A stretch of 22,129 nucleotides of DNA, taken from Ignavibacteria bacterium UBA961. Its GTDB lineage: Bacteria > Bacteroidota > Ignavibacteria > Kapaibacteriales > UBA961. The stretch is taken from positions 1 through 22,129 of the forward strand of contig DBCJ01000109.1 of NCBI GenBank assembly GCA_002293005.1, given 5' to 3'. Under the pieces are notes generated by a model. It saw only the letters and a list, made by a program, of their open reading frames with translations. It was not told the origin of the DNA and made no database searches. Both the position numbers and the translations under genes were made by a program. Of this stretch, positions 16,567-22,129 are shown piece after piece (position 1 is the first letter of the stretch; each line of letters begins with the position of its first letter).

Positions 16567-17686
16567 TGTGATTCAATCCAATCTTTGATATCATCCAAGA
16601 GATCATCCGCAGGCCAATGTCCACCATCGAAAGGAATGAATCGATGATTGATTTGTGCATTCAACAATTGTTTGGAAAATGATTCGGCAACCGAAAAGGG
16701 GACAGTTCCATCTTGCCGACCATGCACTATTAGTAAATCTCGATTCAGCGATTTCACTTTTGATAGATTTTCTTCGATTCTACCTTCAGGAAACATACTT
16801 CCGCATAATGTGATGGCACTTGAGAATGATTCCGGATATCGGCTCATCAAAACAGATGCAAAGAATCCACCCTGGGAAAAACCCATCACAATCTGTGGAT
16901 CATTTGAAATTGGCAATGTTTTTTTCGCATGATTCAATGTCGATACATACCATTCTGCCGTTTGATTGATCACATCTTCTTGCAAGGAATCCGGGAAGAA
17001 ATGATCCTCACCTCTACCCGATAATTTCATGGCTCCCGATTGAATGGATTCTTTGAATTTCACATAGGGCGCTTCGGGAGCGATGATGATATGATTCTTC
17101 AATTCAAATCGTTCGGCCCATTTCAGCATGAAAACAGGTTCAAGTCCATTCCCATGCAAAAGTAGTATTGCTCGATATGTTTTCGTAGAATCATAGTTCT
17201 TGGGAAATAAAATGCGATATCTGGCGAGTCTTTTTTGTTCCGCGAAACCAATTGGAAATAGCCTCTGATCAGACTGCTCTTGTGCATTTTGAATCAAAGC
17301 GGTCCATGCATTGTCTGAACCCCAAAATGCCGAAGATAAATTCATTGCAAGTTGCGATTTTGACTGAATGAATTGTCTGAGGATGGTGTCTTGTTCAATC
17401 AAAAACACTTCATTGAGTCCGGCCTGCAATGATTGTTCAAGTGCGAAAATAACTGCGCTGTCTTTACCCATTCTTGCCTGACATGATGCAAGATGAACGA
17501 AAGCTTGAGCATCTCTTGGCATGGCGAGTGTCCATGTTTCAAAATGCTGTATGGCTTTTGCATATTCACCAAGAATCATCGCTTCTTTTCCTTTCTGGAA
17601 AGCCGAGCGAAGATCAGGAGATTGAGAATAGGAAGAACAGAATGGAATCAGAAGAAAAAAGAAATATATCCCCGATAGTATAACAC
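16563..17686 (-). CDS. Exported TPR-like plus alpha/beta-hydrolase (esterase-like); start frameshifted or non-canonical
   Basis: The protein has a hydrophobic signal segment (YFFFLLIPFCSSYSQS), then a TPR-like helical repeat region (FQKGKEAMILGEYAKAIQHF and following). A C-terminal alpha/beta hydrolase has nucleophile GFSQGG, acid HGRQDGTVP and histidine GGHWP, as in phospholipase/carboxylesterase and feruloyl-esterase-like families. The frame is open back into the upstream tRNA, but codons read there are not a protein. Between the tRNA end (17712) and the signal segment no in-frame ATG, GTG or TTG exists. A GTG at 17686 (or ATG at 17707) in another frame would give a good basic n-region. That frame meets the right frame at a T-TTT-TTC run (17654-17660) and otherwise stops at 17648. 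The first in-frame ATG, at 17579, would lack the signal peptide. Role unknown. Confidence 0.82.
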
Positions 17687-17711
17687 TTTCAGTTCGGGTT
17701 GGAACATAGCG

Positions 17712-17795
17712 TGCCCGGAACAGGACTTGAACCTGCACATCCTTTCGAATACTACAACCTGAATATAGCGCGTCTGCCAATTTCGCCATCCGGGC
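17712..17795 (-). tRNA. tRNA-Leu (anticodon CAG)
   Basis: On the minus strand an 84-nt class II tRNA can be folded by eye. The acceptor stem is GCCCGGA with TCCGGGC plus discriminator A, and a D-arm is present (TGGCGAAATTGGCAGACGC). The anticodon stem CTATA/TGTAG carries loop TTCAGGT, giving anticodon CAG; a long variable arm follows, and the T-arm is GCAGG-TTCAAGT-CCTGT. The 3' CCA is not encoded. It reads leucine CUG codons. The esterase-like gene follows on the same strand, so the two may share a transcript. The frame through the tRNA (MAKLADAL...) is the familiar spurious translation of a tRNA-Leu. Confidence 0.96.
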
Positions 17796-17876
17796 AATTA
17801 AATTTGTGATGCGAATTTACGAAAAAATACCATTTTTGTTCTCGCAATAGCCATTTCTCAATATTCTTCTCAATCA

Positions 17877-18407
17877 TTGCAAGTCATTGTATCATTCATA
17901 TTGCTTTTATCAATGAGTATTCCTTTTACAGGAACCATTATGTATTTGCAACATGAAAAGGGAATTGCAAAAAGTGAAATGAGTGAATATCTTCAAGCGT
18001 ATTCAAAGAAAGATGTAATCGATATCATTGTACACAAAGATCAAATTCACACAATTCTCGAATGGGAACATGAAAGAGAATTTGAATTATCCGGTGAAAT
18101 GTATGATGTGATATCATCACAAATAATGGGTGATAGCATTATCTATCAATGTCTTCATGATGCAAAAGAAACTTCAATCAATAAGCGGATACTCTCATTC
18201 ATCAAGAGTTATCTGAAAGACGAAGCAGGAAGCGATGCTTCTCTTATTTTCTATTCAGATATTTTTAAAGTCCTCCATCCTCCTATTTCCTCAATTATTG
18301 ATGAACATACTTTGATGGAAATGCGGTCCGTTTTCATCGGGTATGATGATTCCACCAATCCTCAATATTTCAATCAACCTTCCATTCCTCCTCCAAGGAT
18401 GATATAA
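17877..18407 (+). CDS. Small exported or membrane-anchored protein upstream of a TonB receptor (unknown function)
   Basis: The frame runs from a TTG at 17877 and encodes 176 residues; no ATG precedes the hydrophobic segment, and the first in-frame ATG (17913) lies inside it. A single N-terminal helix (VIVSFILLLSMSIPFTGTIMYL) is followed by a soluble part, probably periplasmic. The central motif WEHEREFELSGEMYDVISSQ with downstream GDSIIYQCLHDAKE resembles small hypothetical proteins that I recall next to TonB-dependent receptors in Bacteroidota. The C-terminus is proline-rich (PSIPPPRMI). It lies 53 bp upstream of the TonB receptor on the same strand, so the two are probably co-expressed. The function is not known to me; an accessory role in metal or haem uptake is only inferred from position. 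Confidence 0.7.
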   Translation: MQVIVSFILLLSMSIPFTGTIMYLQHEKGIAKSEMSEYLQAYSKKDVIDIIVHKDQIHTILEWEHEREFELSGEMYDVISSQIMGDSIIYQCLHDAKETSINKRILSFIKSYLKDEAGSDASLIFYSDIFKVLHPPISSIIDEHTLMEMRSVFIGYDDSTNPQYFNQPSIPPPRMI

Positions 18408-18417
18408 GCTCACATAT

Positions 18418-18437
18418 TTGATGCTGATGTGCATCAA
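18418..18437. repeat. Short inverted repeat between the small exported protein and the TonB receptor
   Basis: TTGATGC and GCATCAA form a 7-bp stem around TGATGT, 24 bp upstream of the TonB-receptor start. It could be an operator half-site pair or a leader hairpin; nothing else supports either reading. Confidence 0.3.
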
Positions 18438-18460
18438 GCTTATTCATTTTTGGAGTCAAC

Positions 18461-20860
18461 ATGAACTTTCTACTTAGCTTCATGGTGATGCTATTCATAT
18501 GCGTGCAAATCAATGCGCAAAAGCTCACCATAGTCAATGCCGAAGATAATAATCCAATTTCACATGCTATTCTACTTGACCATTCAGCCAAGAAATGGCA
18601 TCGCGTGAATGTGGATGGTACCATCATTATTTCAGCATTATCAATACAAGATAGCTTTTCGATTCGAGCCCATGGATTTAAAACAAAAGGTTTTAGAATC
18701 TCTCAAATACCAATTACGGATACCATTATTGCTTTGGATGAAATGGGTATATCTCTCAATGATATTGTGATTGCGGCAAGTAGGTGGAGTCAGCAATCGA
18801 GTGATCAATCTCAAAAAAACATAGGAATATCACTGCAGGAAGTGGCTTTGAAAAATCCACAAACTGCTGCTGATTTACTGGGTATTTCAGGCAAAGTGTT
18901 CATACAAAAAAGTCAACAAGGCGGAGGTAGTCCCATGATACGGGGTTTTGCCACGAATAGATTGCTCTATAGCATTGATGGAATTCGAATGAACACTGCG
19001 ATATTCAGAGCAGGGAATATTCAGAATGTGATTTCACTCGATCCATTTGCAATCGAAAGAACAGAGGTGCTATTCGGACCAAGTTCTGTGATTTATGGGA
19101 GCGATGCAATCGGCGGTGTGATGAGTTTTCAGACATTGTCACCAATGCTATCGGATGATGATTCGCCCAATATGAATTGGAATATACATTCACGGTATTC
19201 TTCTGCCAATAATGAAATGACGGGTCATGCCGATTTCAGAATCGGTTGGAAAGAATTTGCAAGCGTGACAAGCATCACTCATAGCAATTATGGGGATTTA
19301 TACATGGGTTCTCATGGACCAAGTGAATATCTCAGGCCTTTCTCAGTGAAGAGAATAGGTGACAAGGATAGCATCATACAGAATCCTGATCAACAATTGC
19401 AGATTCCATCGGGTTATTCTCAATTGAATATTATGCAAAAATTCCTCTATACTCCACATGAAGACTGGCATATTGAATATGGATTACATCTTTCGAAGAC
19501 AAGTGAATATGACAGATATGACAGACATATTCGCTATAAAAACGGACTTCCAAGATATGGGGAATGGAAATATGGTCCGCAAATCTGGAATATGCATGCT
19601 TTGTCCATTCAGCATGCCGGACAATATGCTTTTTATGATTCCATGCAGATTCGATTGGCTTATCAATTTTTCGAAGAAAGCCGAATCAGTCGTGATATAT
19701 ATATGAATACCCGCGAAATTCGCAAGGAACAAGTTGATGCTTATTCATTCAATATTGATTTGGTTAAGTCAATTGGTGAAGTACAATGGTATTATGGACT
19801 GGAAGGTGTATTGAATGATGTGCAATCAATGGGTATCAATCAAAATATCGTCAATGGGGATACATTTAATGGTCCATCTCGGTACCCAAATTCCGATTGG
19901 CAAAGCTTCGGAGCTTATCTTACAGGAAATTATGCATTGGATGAGAAAACCAATATTCAATCCGGTTTGAGAATCTCTTATTATGGCATCAATGCGACAT
20001 TTGATACGACTTTTTACCCATTCCCATTCACTGCTACATCACTAAGTAATATGTCATTGACAGGTAATGCAGGAATAGTGCATCGTATCTCCAATGATTT
20101 GTCCCTATCTGCCAATATTGCTACTGCATTCAGATCTCCAAATATCGATGATATGGGGAAGGTCTTTGACATACAAGCAGGATATGTTGTAGTTCCTAAT
20201 ACTTCATTGAAGGCAGAACAAGCATTGAATGGAGATATTGGATTGACAAAAATATTCGCAGATAAAGTAAAGATTGATATTGCGGGATACTATACCATCT
20301 TAAATGATGCATTGGTTCGCAGAGATTATACACTCAATGGACAAGACAGCATACTCTATGATGGAGAATTGAGTCGCGTTCAAGCAATTCAAAATGCTGC
20401 CACGGCTTTTGTTTGGGGCTTACAATTTGGACTTGAAGCCAAGTTTGGATATGGTTTGTCCTTTCATGCAGATATCAATCATCAAATTGGTGAGGAAGAA
20501 ATGGATGATGGTACGAAATCACCTTCTCGTCATGCGCCTCCATTATTTGGTATGTCTTCATTGCGCTATAAAAAGGGCTCTTTTGTTGTGGATCTCGGAG
20601 TTCAATTCTCCGGTGAACGATCTTTTGAAACCATGCCATTCGAGGAAATTGGAAAACCTGAGATCTATGCTGTGGATATGAATGGTAAACCATATTCACC
20701 CGCTTGGTATACACTGAATCTTAAAGTTGGCTATGATATTCATTCAAATTTGAGAGTGAATGCAGGTATTGAGAATATCACCGATCAACGCTATAGGCCA
20801 TATACCTCGGGTATTGTATCTCCGGGCAGAAACTTCGTTTTGTCACTTCAACTCCACTGA
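18461..20860 (+). CDS. TonB-dependent outer membrane receptor
   Basis: This 799-residue outer-membrane protein begins with a signal peptide (FLLSFMVMLFICVQINAQ). A carboxypeptidase-regulatory-like domain follows (about residues 20-100), then a plug domain (about 105-225), then a long beta-barrel ending in FVLSLQLH. The plug carries DIVIAASR, PQTAADLLG, GGGSPMIRGFATNRLLYSIDG, ISLDPFAIERTEVLFGPSS and YGSDAIGGVMSF. All are standard for TonB-dependent transporters of the haem/hemoglobin/metal-type group, although the ligand cannot be read from sequence. The terminal residue is His rather than the usual aromatic. The barrel contains NIATAFRSPNIDDM and AGIENITDQRYRPYTSG, normal for the family. The small protein immediately upstream is likely a partner. 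No TonB, ExbB or ExbD gene is in the window. Confidence 0.93.
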   Translation: MNFLLSFMVMLFICVQINAQKLTIVNAEDNNPISHAILLDHSAKKWHRVNVDGTIIISALSIQDSFSIRAHGFKTKGFRISQIPITDTIIALDEMGISLNDIVIAASRWSQQSSDQSQKNIGISLQEVALKNPQTAADLLGISGKVFIQKSQQGGGSPMIRGFATNRLLYSIDGIRMNTAIFRAGNIQNVISLDPFAIERTEVLFGPSSVIYGSDAIGGVMSFQTLSPMLSDDDSPNMNWNIHSRYSSANNEMTGHADFRIGWKEFASVTSITHSNYGDLYMGSHGPSEYLRPFSVKRIGDKDSIIQNPDQQLQIPSGYSQLNIMQKFLYTPHEDWHIEYGLHLSKTSEYDRYDRHIRYKNGLPRYGEWKYGPQIWNMHALSIQHAGQYAFYDSMQIRLAYQFFEESRISRDIYMNTREIRKEQVDAYSFNIDLVKSIGEVQWYYGLEGVLNDVQSMGINQNIVNGDTFNGPSRYPNSDWQSFGAYLTGNYALDEKTNIQSGLRISYYGINATFDTTFYPFPFTATSLSNMSLTGNAGIVHRISNDLSLSANIATAFRSPNIDDMGKVFDIQAGYVVVPNTSLKAEQALNGDIGLTKIFADKVKIDIAGYYTILNDALVRRDYTLNGQDSILYDGELSRVQAIQNAATAFVWGLQFGLEAKFGYGLSFHADINHQIGEEEMDDGTKSPSRHAPPLFGMSSLRYKKGSFVVDLGVQFSGERSFETMPFEEIGKPEIYAVDMNGKPYSPAWYTLNLKVGYDIHSNLRVNAGIENITDQRYRPYTSGIVSPGRNFVLSLQLH

Positions 20861-20867
20861 TATTTTA

Positions 20868-20883
20868 CACAATCCCGATTGTG
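20868..20883. repeat. Short perfect hairpin CACAATC-CC-GATTGTG
   Basis: A perfect 7-bp inverted repeat with a 2-nt spacer (or 6 bp with a CCCG loop) begins 8 bp after the TonB-receptor stop. Together with the longer hairpin at 20896-20930 it fills the gap to the DUF268 gene. It may stabilise or end the receptor mRNA; the role is not proven. Confidence 0.4.
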
Positions 20884-20895
20884 ACTATGTATTCG

Positions 20896-20930
20896 CCGTT
20901 CATTTTCTGTAAATTGCAGGAAATGAACGG
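20896..20930 (+). terminator. 14-bp hairpin after the TonB receptor, possible terminator
   Basis: CCGTTCATTTTCTG pairs with CAGGAAATGAACGG (14 pairs, one of them T-G) around the 7-nt loop TAAATTG. It lies 35 bp past the TonB-receptor stop and ends 23 bp before the DUF268 ATG. The sequence after it (TCTTTACTTTG) is only moderately T-rich, so termination is plausible but not certain. It could instead act as a leader structure for the downstream gene. Confidence 0.45.
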
Positions 20931-20953
20931 TCTTTACTTTGTCGGAATGATTG

Positions 20954-21745
20954 ATGAGCTTCGCCCGCACTATCTATAAACGCCTCCTGTATTTCGGATT
21001 TGATGCCAAGAGATTCCTTGAAGCATTATCACCCAAAAAGTCCTCGTGGTATGAGCATGATTTCCTTGAATTGAAGAAACAAAAGGGAAGTGATCAGACT
21101 TTTTCTTTTGGAACCCCATTTCCGATTTTGACCGATAAGGATGATCAAGGCGGAGTGATGAAAGGACATTATTTTCATCAGGATCTCTTCATCGCAAGAA
21201 AAATACATGAAGCAAGTCCCGAAAAGCATGTAGATATAGGGTCAAGAACCGATGGCTTCATTGCTCATGTTGCATCGTATCGACACATTGAATTGCTCGA
21301 TATCAGACCAATTGAAAGTTCGGTGAAGAATATCTCCTTCAGGCAAGCGAATCTCATGGAATTACCCGAAGATCTATTGAATTATACTGATTCGATTTCT
21401 TCGCTTCATGCAATTGAGCACTTCGGTTTGGGACGATATGGCGATCCAATTGATTATTGGGGATATCTCAAAGCGATTCAGAATATTACGATGATGCTTA
21501 AACAGGGAGGGACTTTTTATTTCTCTGTTCCAATCGGACCTCAAAGAATTGAATTCAATGCACATCGCGTTTTTTCACTGTCTTACTTGCAAAATCTCTT
21601 GAGCGGTGAATTTGATATTTCTTCATTCTCTTATGTCGATGATGCCGGAGAATTCCGTGAAGACATACATTTGACGGATGAAATGATTGCACAAAATTGT
21701 CACTGCAATTATGGTTGCGGAATTTTCATTTTGAAAAAGAAATAA
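20954..21745 (+). CDS. DUF268-family methyltransferase-like protein
   Basis: ATG 20954 (MSFARTIYKRLL) is preferred over the TTG at 20951, giving 263 residues. The protein belongs to the DUF268 group. VDIGSRTDGF is a SAM-binding-type motif I, followed by ELLDIRP. Then come the signature LHAIEHFGLGRYGDPIDYWG, a LKQGGTFYFSVPIGPQRIEFNAHRVFS segment, and the C-terminal CHCNYGCGIFILKKK. These resemble a class I methyltransferase fold with a small cysteine cluster at the end. The family often lies in polysaccharide or glycan gene clusters; here no glycosyltransferase is visible, so the substrate is unknown. No membrane segment is seen. Its TAA stop abuts the stop of the convergent MFS gene. Confidence 0.85.
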   Translation: MSFARTIYKRLLYFGFDAKRFLEALSPKKSSWYEHDFLELKKQKGSDQTFSFGTPFPILTDKDDQGGVMKGHYFHQDLFIARKIHEASPEKHVDIGSRTDGFIAHVASYRHIELLDIRPIESSVKNISFRQANLMELPEDLLNYTDSISSLHAIEHFGLGRYGDPIDYWGYLKAIQNITMMLKQGGTFYFSVPIGPQRIEFNAHRVFSLSYLQNLLSGEFDISSFSYVDDAGEFREDIHLTDEMIAQNCHCNYGCGIFILKKK

Positions 21746-22129
21746 TCAATCTTCCAGCGGATCAGGATTGTCTTGTGCCAGTCGTACATTACCCGGATTT
21801 TTCAGTGTGAGAAAATAGAATATCAAGATTGTTGTAATGCTGCCAACAATGAGGAAGGTTGTACTCGCTCCAATCAATGACCACAAAATCCCCGTCAAAA
21901 TACTCGCAATCATTAGAGTGATGCTTTGAAATCCAAGAAATGTGCCAAGTGCAGTTCCCAAATCCTGCGATTCACATGTATTTGAAATCCATGCTTTGCT
22001 AATTCCCTCGGTTGCCGATGAATATATGCCATATGCAAAAAAGAAAAAGAAGAAAGGGGTTCCGCCGGACATCAAAGCCATACCGAAATATAGAATTGCA
22101 TATGCGCATAAGCCAATGATCAACATTGC
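21746..22129 (-). CDS. Major facilitator superfamily transporter (partial, N-terminus off the right edge)
   Basis: The minus-strand frame is open through the right end of the window, so only the C-terminal 128 or so codons are present and the Met at 22126 need not be the start. The visible part has about four hydrophobic helices (LIIGLCAYAILYFGMALM, PFFFFFFAYGIYSSATEG, and two more up to TTILIFYFLTL) and a short hydrophilic tail ending DNPDPLED. The helix pattern and the GIYSSATEGISKAWISN and GTALGTFLGFQ segments fit the C-terminal half of an MFS permease. The substrate cannot be inferred. Its TGA stop touches the stop of the DUF268 gene, with no gap. Confidence 0.75.
   Translation of the reverse strand, partial: AMLIIGLCAYAILYFGMALMSGGTPFFFFFFAYGIYSSATEGISKAWISNTCESQDLGTALGTFLGFQSITLMIASILTGILWSLIGASTTFLIVGSITTILIFYFLTLKNPGNVRLAQDNPDPLED

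Noticed and set aside
17690..17789. N-terminal extension MAKLADAL... of the hydrolase gene
   Set aside because: It is the translation of the tRNA-Leu gene on the same strand, a well-known annotation artefact; the protein must start after 17712.
1..22129. Possible prophage, transposon, CRISPR array or defence island
   Set aside because: No integrase, transposase, phage structural gene, regularly spaced repeats or known defence domain was found; most genes are housekeeping or envelope genes with uniform base composition.

Overview
This 22 kb window is a gene-dense chromosomal stretch of moderately AT-rich DNA. It most likely comes from a member of the Bacteroidota/Chlorobiota group (for example an Ignavibacteria- or Kapabacteria-like lineage); this assignment is an inference. 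It rests on matches to the Bacteroidota -7 promoter box TAnnTTTG upstream of several genes, weak Shine-Dalgarno sequences, a lipoprotein signal ending in SCK, and a TonB-dependent receptor with an N-terminal carboxypeptidase-regulatory-like domain. No insertion sequence, integrase, CRISPR array or phage module is visible.

Layout, left to right. (1) 1-1049, minus: the N-terminal part of a polytopic MATE/ANKH-like membrane transporter, cut by the window edge. (2) 1207-3598, plus: an orphan PhnC-type ABC ATPase, accD (acetyl-CoA carboxylase beta subunit) and a CrtW-type carotenoid ketolase. The short accD-crtW gap carries five DnaA-box-like 9-mers. (3) 3599-7263, minus: an iron-sulfur (6-4) photolyase, an SDR oxidoreductase and a lipoprotein MsrA in a tight operon, preceded by a DedA protein. 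(4) 7271-9525, minus: rsmD and ettA (ribosome functions), running toward dedA. (5) 9597-9648: two REP-like palindromes. (6) 9680-14175, minus: a tightly packed operon of a membrane GAF-GAF-degenerate GGDEF protein, uppP, a kynurenine-formamidase-like cyclase and deoC. (7) 14335-16566, plus: a large membrane-anchored VWA protein. (8) 16563-17795, minus: tRNA-Leu(CAG) followed closely by a secreted TPR/alpha-beta hydrolase whose start looks frameshifted. (9) 17877-20860, plus: a small membrane or exported protein and a TonB-dependent receptor. (10) 20954-21745, plus: a DUF268 methyltransferase-like protein. (11) 21746-22129, minus: the C-terminal end of an MFS transporter, cut by the right edge.

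Functional themes. crtW, the photolyase, the SDR and MsrA together read as a light and oxidative damage locus. UppP and DedA both belong to undecaprenyl-phosphate recycling. All three complete convergent gene junctions in the window have stop codons that touch or overlap, leaving no room for a terminator. The observations most worth checking are the DnaA-box cluster, the frameshifted hydrolase start with a T-TTT-TTC slip site, the PelD-like degenerate GGDEF protein and the REP-like pair. I do not see a clearly new multi-gene defence or mobile system.
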